Positions 43,077-51,125 of a stretch of 64,000 bases of DNA are shown in pieces. A program made the position numbers and the translations under genes. Position 1 is the first letter of the stretch; the number at the start of each line of letters is the position of its first letter. Where the stretch lies: contig JARLGJ010000021.1 in NCBI GenBank assembly GCA_031296105.1, positions 25,715 through 89,714 of the forward strand. Reading direction: 5' to 3'. The DNA comes from Acidobacteriota bacterium. GTDB lineage: Bacteria; Acidobacteriota; Terriglobia; Terriglobales; Acidobacteriaceae. The notes beneath the pieces were generated by a model. The model searched no databases. It saw nothing but the letters and a program-made list of their open reading frames with translations, and was not told the origin of the DNA.

Positions 43077-45074
43077 ATGTCGCTTTCGCAAGCAATAGAC
43101 AGTGTTCGCCGTGCGGTGGCGTTGGTTGCCGTGGTTGGAATGATCTCTACCGGGATGCCGGCGCAGTCGGCGCCCGCTGAAGGGACGGCGCAGGTTTCCT
43201 ACAACTCGCCGCTGGCGGAAAAGACGCATCCGTTCTCCATGCTGGGGGTGTGGAAGCCGTTCACGCCGCATACCTTGCCGCAGCCGGTGCTGCGCAACAC
43301 CGACCGTTTGCACAGCCTGATCCACAACGGCCGCATGTTGCTGTCCTTGGACGACGCGGTGGCCCTGGTGCTGGAGAACAACTTCGACATCGCCATTGCC
43401 CGTTACAACCTGGATATCGCCGATACCGACATTCTGCTGGCCAGGAGCGGCGGCACGGTGCGCGGCGTTTCCACCGGAGTGCTGAGCGGCACGCCGGGCG
43501 GCACGTCGTCGGCGGAGAGCACCAGCGGCACCACCGGCTCGGGAACGGGCGGCACCTCCAGCGGCACATCGGGCGCGGGCACCGGCTCGGGCGGCATCGT
43601 CAGCTCCACCCAGAATTCGGTGGGCTCGGCCATTGACTCCTACGATCCCACGCTGACGGGCACCATCAGCGCCGACCGCGCCACGGCCGTGCCGCAGTTG
43701 AGCTCCTCCAGCGCTTACTACCCGATCTATTACGGAAACTTGACGCGCATTCAGCAGAACACCAACCAATACAACTTCCAGTACAACCAGGGCTGGAGCA
43801 CCGGCACGCTGGCCACCGTCAGCTTCAACAACGAGCGCATCACCAATAACATCCCGCTCACCCTGGGCGCCGCCAGCTTCTACAACCCGGACCTGGAAAG
43901 CGCCTGGAAGGTGCAGGTCCGTCAGCACCTTCTGCAGGGCTTTGGGCTGAGCAACAACCGCCGCGAGATCGTGATCGCCGGGAACAACCGCAAGGTGGCC
44001 GACGCCAGCTTCCGCTGGCAGGTGATCTCCACCGTGGCGCAGATGAACAACATCTACTGGGATCTGGTGAACGCCTACGAAACCCTGAAGGTGAAGCAGA
44101 CGGCGCTGGAATTTGCCGAGCGCACGCTGAGCGACAACCAGAAGCAGGTGAGCATCGGCACGCTGGCGCCCATCGAAGTGGTTTCCGCCGAGTCCTCGGT
44201 GGCCACAGCCAGGCAGAATCTGATTGTGGCGCAGACCCAGTTGCAGTATCAGCAGTTGATTACCAAGAACGCCATCGCCAGGAACTTCAGCGATCCCGAG
44301 CTGACGGCGGCCGAGATTGTGCCCACCGACTCCATGGCCCTGAGCGACGAGCCCCTGCCGCCGGTGGAGGCGCTGGTGAACTACGCGCTGGCCAACCGCC
44401 CGGACATCCACGAGAGCGAGCTGAACCTGCGCAACAACGAGATCAACAACAAGGCCGCCAGAAACGCTCTGCTGCCCACTCTGGACGTAGTGGGTTACTA
44501 CCAGGGCGGAGGCCAGGGCGGACGCACGGAATCCAGCAATAGCGGTTACGGAGACGTCTTCAGCCAGTTGGTGAACCGCAACATTCCGGATAAAGGGGCT
44601 TACGTCAGCCTCACCATTCCGCTGCGCAACCGGGCGGCGCAGGCCAGCCAGATTCGCAGCCAGTTGGAGTATCACCAGAACCAGTTGAACTTCCAGCAGC
44701 AGAAGAACACGGTGAACCTACAGGTGCGCAACGCGGCGTTCTCCTTGCAGCAGGCCAAGGCCGGCGTGGAAGCCGCCCGGGCCGCCCGCGACTACGCCGC
44801 GGAAAGCCTCTCCGCCGAGCAGAAAAAGTTCGCCCTGGGCGCCAGCACCAGCTACCTGGTGTTGCAGCAGCAGAGCAACTTCACGCAGAAGGCTTCGGAC
44901 TACATCGCGGCGCTATCCACCTATGAAAAAGCGCGGGTGTCCCTGGAGCAGGTGACGGCCACGATTCTGGATCGCAACGGAATTGCCGTGGAAGACGCGG
45001 CCCGCGGCCAGGTGACGCGCATGCCGAACGTCCCCGGACTAGTGCCAAACCAGACGACGCAGCCCGCAAAATAA
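43077..45074 (+). CDS. TolC-family outer membrane protein with Gly/Ser/Thr-rich insert
   Basis: A 665-residue protein with an N-terminal signal sequence (AVALVAVVGMISTGMPAQSA) and the two TolC-like repeats of long helices and strands (LSLDDAVALVLENNFDIAIA and, in the second half, VEALVNYALANRPDIHESEL). Residues about 124-184 form an insertion made almost only of Gly, Ser and Thr, between the first helix pair and the first outer barrel strands; this is not part of classical TolC. It would form an efflux or secretion channel; no pump or adaptor gene is adjacent. A clear terminator follows. Confidence 0.86.
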   Translation: MSLSQAIDSVRRAVALVAVVGMISTGMPAQSAPAEGTAQVSYNSPLAEKTHPFSMLGVWKPFTPHTLPQPVLRNTDRLHSLIHNGRMLLSLDDAVALVLENNFDIAIARYNLDIADTDILLARSGGTVRGVSTGVLSGTPGGTSSAESTSGTTGSGTGGTSSGTSGAGTGSGGIVSSTQNSVGSAIDSYDPTLTGTISADRATAVPQLSSSSAYYPIYYGNLTRIQQNTNQYNFQYNQGWSTGTLATVSFNNERITNNIPLTLGAASFYNPDLESAWKVQVRQHLLQGFGLSNNRREIVIAGNNRKVADASFRWQVISTVAQMNNIYWDLVNAYETLKVKQTALEFAERTLSDNQKQVSIGTLAPIEVVSAESSVATARQNLIVAQTQLQYQQLITKNAIARNFSDPELTAAEIVPTDSMALSDEPLPPVEALVNYALANRPDIHESELNLRNNEINNKAARNALLPTLDVVGYYQGGGQGGRTESSNSGYGDVFSQLVNRNIPDKGAYVSLTIPLRNRAAQASQIRSQLEYHQNQLNFQQQKNTVNLQVRNAAFSLQQAKAGVEAARAARDYAAESLSAEQKKFALGASTSYLVLQQQSNFTQKASDYIAALSTYEKARVSLEQVTATILDRNGIAVEDAARGQVTRMPNVPGLVPNQTTQPAK

Positions 45075-45133
45075 TTTGCTCACTTTTCAGGGGGACGGTC
45101 GTCTATGAAAATGTAACCTCCTGATGAAGCTCG

Positions 45134-45170
45134 AGGCCGGCAGCCAGAACCTGCCGGCCTTCCTTTTTTT
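45134..45170 (+). terminator. Terminator of the TolC-like gene
   Basis: A perfect 10-bp stem, aggccggcag / ctgccggcct, with a 7-nt loop and a T7 tract, 60 bases after the stop codon. Confidence 0.88.
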
Positions 45171-45346
45171 GCCCGGCGCATTCCGCATTGCCAATCCACA
45201 TTTCTCCGCAATATTGCTTGCCCGCCGCCGGGCGATGACATATTCTTACCGGTCTTTCCGCGGGCACTGTCAAAGAGGCCTGGCGGAGCAGCCCGTGGGG
45301 GGCTGGGGAGTCCATTTTTGCATCCAAGTCCGGGAGAGGAATCGAT

Positions 45347-47152
45347 ATGGCGGAAGAGAAAACGAACGCCGCCGCAGTGTCTGCCGCGGCCAACTCCCTG
45401 GCGGAACTTGCACAGGGACGGCACCCTGGGGAGGCCGAGCGCCGTTGGGCGGAAAACACTCTGGCTCCGGCCCTGGAACGCCAGCCGGAGAAACCCATCG
45501 GCGCGCCGACGGGCACCAATCTGGATGAGCAGGGCGCGGCGCGCTTCAGCACCATCAGCGGACGGCCCATCCGGCGTCTCTACACGCGGGCCGACCTGCC
45601 CGAGGATTGGTCGGAGGAGAAGTACCTGGGCTATCCCGGACAGGCGCCGTACACGCGCGGCATTCACGCCACGGGCTACCGCGGCAAGCTGTGGACCATG
45701 CGGCAATTCTCCGGCTTTGCCTCGCCGGAGGAGACCAACGAGCGCTACCAATACCTTTTGCAAAGCGGCGGACACGGCCTCAGCGTGGCCTTTGACCTGC
45801 CCACGTTGATGGGCTATGACAGCGATCACCCGTTCGCCGCGGGCGAGGTGGGCAAGTGCGGCGTGGCCATCGATTCGCTGGAGGACATGGAGATTCTCTT
45901 CCGCGGCATCGACCTGGAAAAGATCACCGTCTCGATGACCATCAACTCGCCGGCCAGCGTGCTGTGGGCCATGTACCTGGCCGTGGCCGCCAAGCAGGGC
46001 GCAAGCTGGCAGAAAATCTCGGGCACCTTGCAGAACGACATTCTGAAGGAGTACATCGCGCAGAAGGAGTACATCTACCCTCCGGCGGAGTCGATGCGCC
46101 TGGTGGTGGATACCTTCGAGTTCGGCGCCAAGTGTGTGCCCAGGTTCAATCCCATCTCCATCAGCGGATACCACATCCGCGAGGCGGGCGCGACCGCGCT
46201 GCAGGAGCTGGCCTTCACCATTTACGACGGCGTGGAGTACGTGGAGTGGGCGCGGCGGCGCGGGCTGGACGTGGACGAGTTCGCCCCGCGCCTCAGCTTC
46301 TTCTTCAACGCGCATAACGACTTCTTCGAGGAGATCGCCAAGTACCGCGCGGCGCGCAAGATATGGTACCGCTTGATGAAGGAGCGCTTTGGCGCCCGCC
46401 AGGAACGCTCCTGCCTGATGCGCTTCCACACCCAGACCGCCGGAGTTTCCTTGACGGCGCAGCAGCCCATCATCAACATTGCTCGCGTGGCCATACAGGC
46501 CTTGGCCGGCGTGCTGGGCGGCACGCAGAGCCTGCACACCGACAGCTACGACGAGGCGCTGGCTCTGCCCACGGCGGAGGCCGCGCGCATTGCGCTGCGC
46601 ACGCAGCAGGTCATCGCCTATGAGAGCGGCGTGGCCAACACCATTGACCCCCTGGGTGGATCGTACTTTGTGGAGCGGCTCACGCTGGACATGGAGAACG
46701 GCGCTTACCAGTACTTTGACAAGCTGGATGCGCAGGGAGGCATGGTGCGGGCCATCGAGCACGGCTATCCGCAAAAGGAGATTGCCGAGGCCAGCTATCA
46801 GTATCAAAAAGCCGCCGAGGCGCGCGAGAAGATTACCGTGGCGGCCAATGAATTCGTCATCCAAGAGGAACCGCTGAAGACCTTGTACATCGACGATTCG
46901 GTGGGCCGCCGCCAGTGCGAAAAGCTGCGGCAACTGCGCGCCGCGCGCAGCAATGAGGCCGTGGCGCGCACCCTGGAATCCCTGAAGCGCGCCGCCGCCG
47001 CAACTCCCGAGGCCGGACGCGACGGCCAAGTGAGCGCGGCCAACACCATGCCGTTCATCCTGGACGCCGTGCGCGCCTATGCCACGGTAGGAGAAATTTG
47101 CCAGGCATTGCGCGAGGTGTACGGAACCTACGAGGAGTCGGCCTTCGCGTAA
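45347..47152 (+). CDS. Methylmalonyl-CoA mutase-type large subunit
   Basis: A 601-residue catalytic subunit of an adenosylcobalamin acyl-CoA mutase. The substrate-channel TIM barrel is recognisable from [69 protein letters not shown] and [15 protein letters not shown], through [20 protein letters not shown]. It lacks the C-terminal B12-binding domain, which is encoded separately at 41800-42216. The Tyr/Arg pair in [13 protein letters not shown] is typical of methylmalonyl-CoA mutases rather than isobutyryl or hydroxyisobutyryl types, so methylmalonyl-CoA is the likely substrate. No meaB-like chaperone or epimerase is seen nearby. Confidence 0.92.
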   Translation: MAEEKTNAAAVSAAANSLAELAQGRHPGEAERRWAENTLAPALERQPEKPIGAPTGTNLDEQGAARFSTISGRPIRRLYTRADLPEDWSEEKYLGYPGQAPYTRGIHATGYRGKLWTMRQFSGFASPEETNERYQYLLQSGGHGLSVAFDLPTLMGYDSDHPFAAGEVGKCGVAIDSLEDMEILFRGIDLEKITVSMTINSPASVLWAMYLAVAAKQGASWQKISGTLQNDILKEYIAQKEYIYPPAESMRLVVDTFEFGAKCVPRFNPISISGYHIREAGATALQELAFTIYDGVEYVEWARRRGLDVDEFAPRLSFFFNAHNDFFEEIAKYRAARKIWYRLMKERFGARQERSCLMRFHTQTAGVSLTAQQPIINIARVAIQALAGVLGGTQSLHTDSYDEALALPTAEAARIALRTQQVIAYESGVANTIDPLGGSYFVERLTLDMENGAYQYFDKLDAQGGMVRAIEHGYPQKEIAEASYQYQKAAEAREKITVAANEFVIQEEPLKTLYIDDSVGRRQCEKLRQLRAARSNEAVARTLESLKRAAAATPEAGRDGQVSAANTMPFILDAVRAYATVGEICQALREVYGTYEESAFA

Positions 47153-47181
47153 AACGAAAAACATTGCAGAACGATTGGAAT

Positions 47182-47444
47182 TGTCAGGGTATGGCTTTAG
47201 CCGTGCCGTAAAAGCCGTGGAAAAACAAGGGCCTTAGCCCCGGAGGAACAACTTTCCTCAGCGGCTAAACAGGCTGCGGAAAAAGTCTGTTCGCGATTAT
47301 TACACCACTATCCCTTGGATGCCATGGCAGAGCTACATACATTGTGGAGCGTCTCGCTTGTTGCTTCGACGCATTTTTCCGCAGCCTGTAAAGCCGCAAT
47401 CCATTTGTAATAGCCTAGCGGCATGGCTAAAGCCATGCCCTGAC
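47182..47444. repeat. Interspersed palindromic repeat, copy 1 (split by a 119-bp insertion)
   Basis: Begins tgtcagggtatggctttagccgtgccg and ends cggcatggctaaagccatgccctgac, so its ends are inverted relative to each other. Several internal hairpins follow the same order as the copy at 50279-50439. The core 'agcggctaaagccgc' is interrupted at 47270-47388 by another element. No coding capacity. Confidence 0.85.
47270..47388. mobile_element. 119-bp MITE-like element inserted into the repeat, TSD taaa
   Basis: Perfect 15-bp terminal inverted repeats caggctgcggaaaaa (47270-47284) and tttttccgcagcctg (47374-47388). It is flanked on both sides by taaa (47266-47269 and 47389-47392). The intact repeat copy at 50279 has a single taaa at the homologous point, so this is a clean insertion with a 4-bp target duplication. 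It has no open reading frame and must have moved using a transposase encoded elsewhere. Confidence 0.88.
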
Positions 47445-47469
47445 GAATCTCAATTTACTCAGATCCTCG

Positions 47470-48606
47470 CTAGCGGAACAGGTGCGGCACAAAGCGGCTG
47501 CGATTGTTGGTGATGATCGAATCGCTTTCGCGGATGCCCATGCCCGCCGGCCCCTGGTCGGCAATCATCCACGAGCCTAGCACGGGATACGCGCCGTCGA
47601 GTGCGGGGATGGGCGCCAGCGCCTGATAGACGAAACCCTCCGCGCCGTAAGGACCGTAGTTCTGCTCCTTCTCGCCGCGGCGGATCACCTGCACGTTGGC
47701 GCCTTCGCGGCCCAGCAAAGGCTTGCGCGCGTAATCGGTGAGGTCGCGCGGACCGTCAAAATAGGCGGGCAGCAGCAGTTCGTCGCCGGGATACATCTCC
47801 CACAGAATGGCCAGCAGCCCCTTGTTGCTGAACATCATTTTCCAGACCGGCTCAATCCACTGCGTCTTGTCCATAAAGTCCAGCGCCCGCGGGCCGAACT
47901 CTTCCTTCAGCAGCCACTCCCAGGGATAGAGCTTGAAGATGCTTTTGATGGGTTGACTGTTTAAATCGACAAATGTAAATGTATTATGATCGAAGCCGAT
48001 GTCCTTCATCGCCAGCGCCTGCGTCTTCAAGCCCGCCTGTTCGGCGGTGTCGCGCAGGTAGCCCACGGTGAATTCATCTTCCAACGAAGGCGAATAGGCA
48101 AAGCTCACCGGCTCGGTGACGTAGTCCTTCAGGTCTTTCCACTTGTCCACCAGCTTTTCGTGGATGGAGTTCCACTGGTCGGCCCCGGGGAAGACCTCCT
48201 CCAGCCAGTACCACTGCACCACCGCGGCTTCCAGCAGCGCGGTAGGCGTGTCGGCGTTGTACTCCAGCAGCTTGATCTGGCATCCGTCGTAGGCCAGGTC
48301 GAAGCGCCCGTAGAGCGCCGGAGGTTCGTCGTTCCAGGTCTTCTTGATCTGCGGAATGGCCTCGGCGGGAATCTTCAGGTCGCTCCAGCGATTGTGGTCA
48401 ATGATGGATTGCCCGGCCGCCAGGCACATCTCCTGCAGGCGCGCGGAGGCCGCTTCCAGTCGATCCACCTCCGCCGCGGTGAACTCGTAGTACACCGATT
48501 CATCCCAGTAATTGCCCGAGCCGTCGTCCAGCGTGTGATAGACCAGCCCGAGTTTTTCGACCTTCTGTTTCCAGTCTGTCCGCGGCGTAATGCGATGCCG
48601 TTCCAT
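47470..48606 (-). CDS. Glutathionylspermidine synthase-like ATP-grasp protein (YgiC/YjfC type)
   Basis: A 378-residue protein of the glutathionylspermidine synthase preATP-grasp family. Recognisable segments are YWDESVYYEFTAAEVDRLE, YGRFDLAYDG, LLEYNADTPTALLEAAVVQW, the metal/ATP contact region EPVWKMMFSNKG, and KPLLGREGANVQVI near the C-terminus. It is the short synthetase-only type without the amidase domain (YgiC/YjfC), an ATP-dependent carboxyl-amine ligase whose physiological substrate is unknown. It follows a lipoprotein gene whose stop overlaps its start, mirroring the ygiB-ygiC pair of enterobacteria. Confidence 0.9.
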   Translation of the reverse strand: MERHRITPRTDWKQKVEKLGLVYHTLDDGSGNYWDESVYYEFTAAEVDRLEAASARLQEMCLAAGQSIIDHNRWSDLKIPAEAIPQIKKTWNDEPPALYGRFDLAYDGCQIKLLEYNADTPTALLEAAVVQWYWLEEVFPGADQWNSIHEKLVDKWKDLKDYVTEPVSFAYSPSLEDEFTVGYLRDTAEQAGLKTQALAMKDIGFDHNTFTFVDLNSQPIKSIFKLYPWEWLLKEEFGPRALDFMDKTQWIEPVWKMMFSNKGLLAILWEMYPGDELLLPAYFDGPRDLTDYARKPLLGREGANVQVIRRGEKEQNYGPYGAEGFVYQALAPIPALDGAYPVLGSWMIADQGPAGMGIRESDSIITNNRSRFVPHLFR

Positions 48607-48962
48607 TACTCGCCTCCCGATCCGCCGCCGTGCGCGCCCGAGGCGCCGGTGCCGCCAAAGCCTCCGCGCGAGATGCCGCCAAAAAAGCCGCTAGCGCCGC
48701 CGGAGGGCGTGGCGCTGCCGCCGAAGACGGAGTCGCCCATGTGTCCGCCGGAACTGCCACCGTAAAGCCAGTGATAGCCCGAGAAGCCTCCGCCGTAGCC
48801 GCGGCGGCGCAGGTCGTCAGCGTCCTCGCAGTCCTTGTTGTTGATGACGTGATTGTTGGCGTCCACGCAGTCGCGGTGTTGCGGCGTGGAGCGGCAGCCC
48901 GAGGTGAAGGCCAGAGCCATCCCCGTGAGCAGTCCCAAGGTGATTGATTGCGAGCGTTTCAT
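48606..48962 (-). CDS. Gly-rich lipoprotein, YgiB-like partner of the ATP-grasp protein
   Basis: A 118-residue predicted lipoprotein: leader KRSQSITLGLLTGMALAF and lipobox TSGC. Two Cys-containing segments (RDCVDANNHVINNKDCED) follow, then a Gly/Ser-rich C-terminus with aromatic residues (GYHWLYGGSSGG). Position (overlapping and upstream of a YgiC-like gene), lipoprotein signal and the cysteine/WYGG-like motif resemble YgiB (DUF1190) of enterobacteria. Homology is tentative because most of the protein is low complexity. The start at 48962 is chosen for the signal peptide. Confidence 0.7.
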   Translation of the reverse strand: MKRSQSITLGLLTGMALAFTSGCRSTPQHRDCVDANNHVINNKDCEDADDLRRRGYGGGFSGYHWLYGGSSGGHMGDSVFGGSATPSGGASGFFGGISRGGFGGTGASGAHGGGSGGE

Positions 48963-48988
48963 CTCAACCGGGATCTCATTCGTATGCA

Positions 48989-49023
48989 GCCGCACGGCGC
49001 ATGCGCCGGTGCGGCTTTTTTTT
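48989..49023 (+). terminator. Strong terminator pointing opposite to both flanking genes
   Basis: gccgcac and gtgcggc enclose the perfect palindrome ggcgcatgcgcc, followed by T8 on the plus strand. Both neighbours (lipoprotein and HMG-CoA-lyase-like) are on the minus strand, so in that direction the hairpin is preceded, not followed, by the A/T run. Confidence 0.55.
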
Positions 49024-49035
49024 CAAAGTGCTTTG

Positions 49036-49863
49036 CTACGCGCCAAACTGCGCAGCAATCTTCTTGTTGATTTGCAGCGCTTGGACAAATTGCGTGCGCT
49101 CCGCTATGGGAACCAGTTTATGGACCACTATTTCGGTGGGCAAACTACCTCCCAATCCTCCGAGGACAGTAGTAAAGCGGTGGCAGCCGGCATCGTAGGC
49201 AGCAATGATCTTCTTTCCGGCCTCACGAGAGTTCGTGTGCAAATGCACTCCGATCTCGAGGTGGTCAAACGCGCCGATCACCGCGCTGAAGACCTCTCCA
49301 ATCCGCTCTGGCGTGGCCACTCCAGCGTTATCCTCCAGAATAATGGTGCGGATTCCCATATCCGCCAGGTTCGCCACGGCGGCCTTCACCTCGTCCACAC
49401 TCCAGTCCTCTCCATGCGGATTGCCAAACGCCATCGCGATGGAAGCTACCATTTCCAGACCATGCTCCTGGGCCTTGGCCAGCACGGCCTCCAGCGCCTC
49501 GCTGTTTTCCTCCGCCGACTGCTTCAAATTCTGTTTCAGGTAGGTTTCGCTTACCGAGTAGGAGAAGTTCAGCGTGTGTACGGCCTTGGTGGCCGCGGCG
49601 CGCTCGGCACCCTTCTGGTCCAGCACGGTGGCAATGATCTCCACATCTTCGGGCAGGTCCAACTGCTTCAGCACGTCCTCGCTGTCGGCCATCTGCGGCA
49701 ACAGTTGTGGAGATACGAAACTGACGGCGTCGATATGCTTGATGCCGGCTGCAAGCATTGCCTGCAGGCACTCAACCTTGGTTTGCGTGGGGATTTGCCG
49801 TGCCATTCCCTGCCAGGCGTCGCGCGGACACTCGACGAGTTTGATTGCAATATTTTTCGTCAT
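49036..49863 (-). CDS. HMG-CoA lyase-like DRE-TIM metallolyase lacking the Cys loop
   Basis: A 275-residue TIM-barrel protein of the HMGL/pyruvate-carboxylase carboxyltransferase superfamily. The metal and substrate motif ECPRDAWQG corresponds to the family EVGPRDGLQ (Arg and Asp kept), and the metal His pair is in GVHLHTNSREAG. The C-terminal catalytic loop of true HMG-CoA lyases (GLGGCPYA...GASGN with Cys) is shortened to GGLGGSLPTEIVV, so the catalytic Cys is absent. It therefore probably cleaves or forms a different substrate. The start at 49863 gives MTKNIAIKLV. Confidence 0.75.
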   Translation of the reverse strand: MTKNIAIKLVECPRDAWQGMARQIPTQTKVECLQAMLAAGIKHIDAVSFVSPQLLPQMADSEDVLKQLDLPEDVEIIATVLDQKGAERAAATKAVHTLNFSYSVSETYLKQNLKQSAEENSEALEAVLAKAQEHGLEMVASIAMAFGNPHGEDWSVDEVKAAVANLADMGIRTIILEDNAGVATPERIGEVFSAVIGAFDHLEIGVHLHTNSREAGKKIIAAYDAGCHRFTTVLGGLGGSLPTEIVVHKLVPIAERTQFVQALQINKKIAAQFGA

Positions 49864-50278
49864 TCCAGAACACATCCTGTGAATCGAATTCTCTTAAATA
49901 TCCATAACAGACGGTATGAATCCGCGCCGTCAATCTGGCGGCATGGGTCATATTTGTATGCACTGGGATTGTATCGCACCATCATTAGCTGCATGTGGCC
50001 TGGCAGCTCTCCTTCTGCGCGTCGCAGTCTCCAGCATGGGCCGCTGCGTCATTGGCCTGGGACTGCGCCTGGTTCAGCATGGCGGTGTTGCGTCCGGAAC
50101 CTCGACTAGAAGGTCATTCGCCTGACCCAGCACCGATGCGCAGCACAGCAGCAGAAGTAATCGCCCCAGGGAAATGCGCGCCCGGGAGTTCGTTAGGGCA
50201 GTTCTGAATAAGTCACTCTTGCAAGCTATTCTACGGGAGTTAAATCGGTCACCGATAGATTTTGAGGGGATGATGTTT
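49864..50278. other. Intergenic region upstream of the HMG-CoA-lyase-like gene
   Basis: About 415 bases with no supported gene; short open frames on the plus strand (for example around 49920-50120) have no recognisable product or ribosome binding site. The lyase promoter should lie next to 49864. A repeat element begins at 50279. Confidence 0.5.
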
Positions 50279-50439
50279 TGTCAGGGCACGGATTTATCCG
50301 TGCCGTAAAAGCCGCATAAACACAGGGGCTTCAGCCCCTGTGGGAAAGCGGTTTTATTCTTGACAGACCTTCCCCCAGCGGCTAAAGCCGCGGCATATAG
50401 TTGCCGGCTTAGCGGCATGGCTGAAGCCATGCCCTGACA
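50279..50439. repeat. Interspersed palindromic repeat, copy 2 (intact)
   Basis: A 161-bp element starting tgtcagggcacggatttatc and ending ggctgaagccatgccctgaca; the ends are inverted relative to each other. It contains three hairpins, including acaggggcttcagcccctgt and agcggctaaagccgc. It matches copy 1 in order and much of the sequence, without the 119-bp insertion. Confidence 0.88.
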
Positions 50440-50534
50440 GATTCCGACTCATTCAGACTTTCCTTGGTATCAGGTCCGAAGTGGAACCGGATTACGCCCA
50501 TCGAATGCTTATGGCATGAATGTGCCGGATACCC

Positions 50535-50975
50535 TCAGAACACATCTTGCGAGAAAAATTCCTGTTTGCCGGGTTCGCTGGAGAAGCGGGCGCGGATCTC
50601 TGCTCCCGGTTCCATGGGGCGGAGGGTTTTGGCGTCCACCGGGCACCATAGGGTTTTGGCCCGCGCCAGCACCTTGCGTCCAGTGCGGCGCACAAGCTCC
50701 GTGTGGCGCGGAAAGCTCATGCCCTGAGCCTCGCCGACCCAGGTGCGCGCGATCAAATCGTCTCCGGCAAAGGCCGGGCGCAGGTAGTCGATCTCGTGGC
50801 GGGTGATGACCCACAGGAGCCGTTGCTGCTCCGCGGCAGTGGCCAAGGTGCTCCAGTGGGCAATGGCCACGTCCTGAATCCAGCGCACATACACCACGTT
50901 GTTGACGTGGCCGAGCCCGTCGATGTCCGCGGGCTGGACGGTGATGGCCAGCTCGAACGCCTCGTGTTCCTTCAT
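50535..50975 (-). CDS. Acyl-CoA thioesterase, 4HBT hot-dog fold
   Basis: A 146-residue hot-dog-fold protein of the 4-hydroxybenzoyl-CoA thioesterase type. The catalytic motif ADIDGLGHVNNVVYVRWIQD carries the conserved Asp followed by GHVNN. The long helix is followed by the usual YLRPAFAGDDLIARTWVGEA strand region. It would hydrolyse short or medium acyl-CoA; the substrate is not predictable. Stand-alone gene, convergent-free, with truA on the other strand. Confidence 0.88.
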   Translation of the reverse strand: MKEHEAFELAITVQPADIDGLGHVNNVVYVRWIQDVAIAHWSTLATAAEQQRLLWVITRHEIDYLRPAFAGDDLIARTWVGEAQGMSFPRHTELVRRTGRKVLARAKTLWCPVDAKTLRPMEPGAEIRARFSSEPGKQEFFSQDVF

Positions 50976-51125
50976 GCTTTCCAGTGTAGTGCGCCGGAAG
51001 GAAGGGCCTCAAGCTAAGGAGCGCCTCATGGATAGGCACATGCGTCCCAGGTTAGCTTCGCGAACCTGGGGCACAACCAACCTTTGCAACCTGCGCAACC
51101 TTTGTAACCTGTGTAACCTGTACAC

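Noticed and set aside
42981..44675. A 564-codon frame antisense to the TolC-like gene.
   Set aside because: It is a shadow of the TolC-family CDS with typical GC-rich antisense composition and no domain.
45075..45346. Cobalamin riboswitch looked for upstream of the mutase large subunit.
   Set aside because: No B12-box-like sequence or matching fold is seen; the region contains the TolC terminator and an ordinary leader.
49916..50125. Short frames in the gap upstream of the HMG-CoA-lyase-like gene.
   Set aside because: No ribosome binding site, coding bias or recognisable domain.
47153..50534. CRISPR array considered because of repeated palindromes.
   Set aside because: The repeats are two dispersed copies with internal hairpins, not regular direct repeats with spacers; no cas genes are near.
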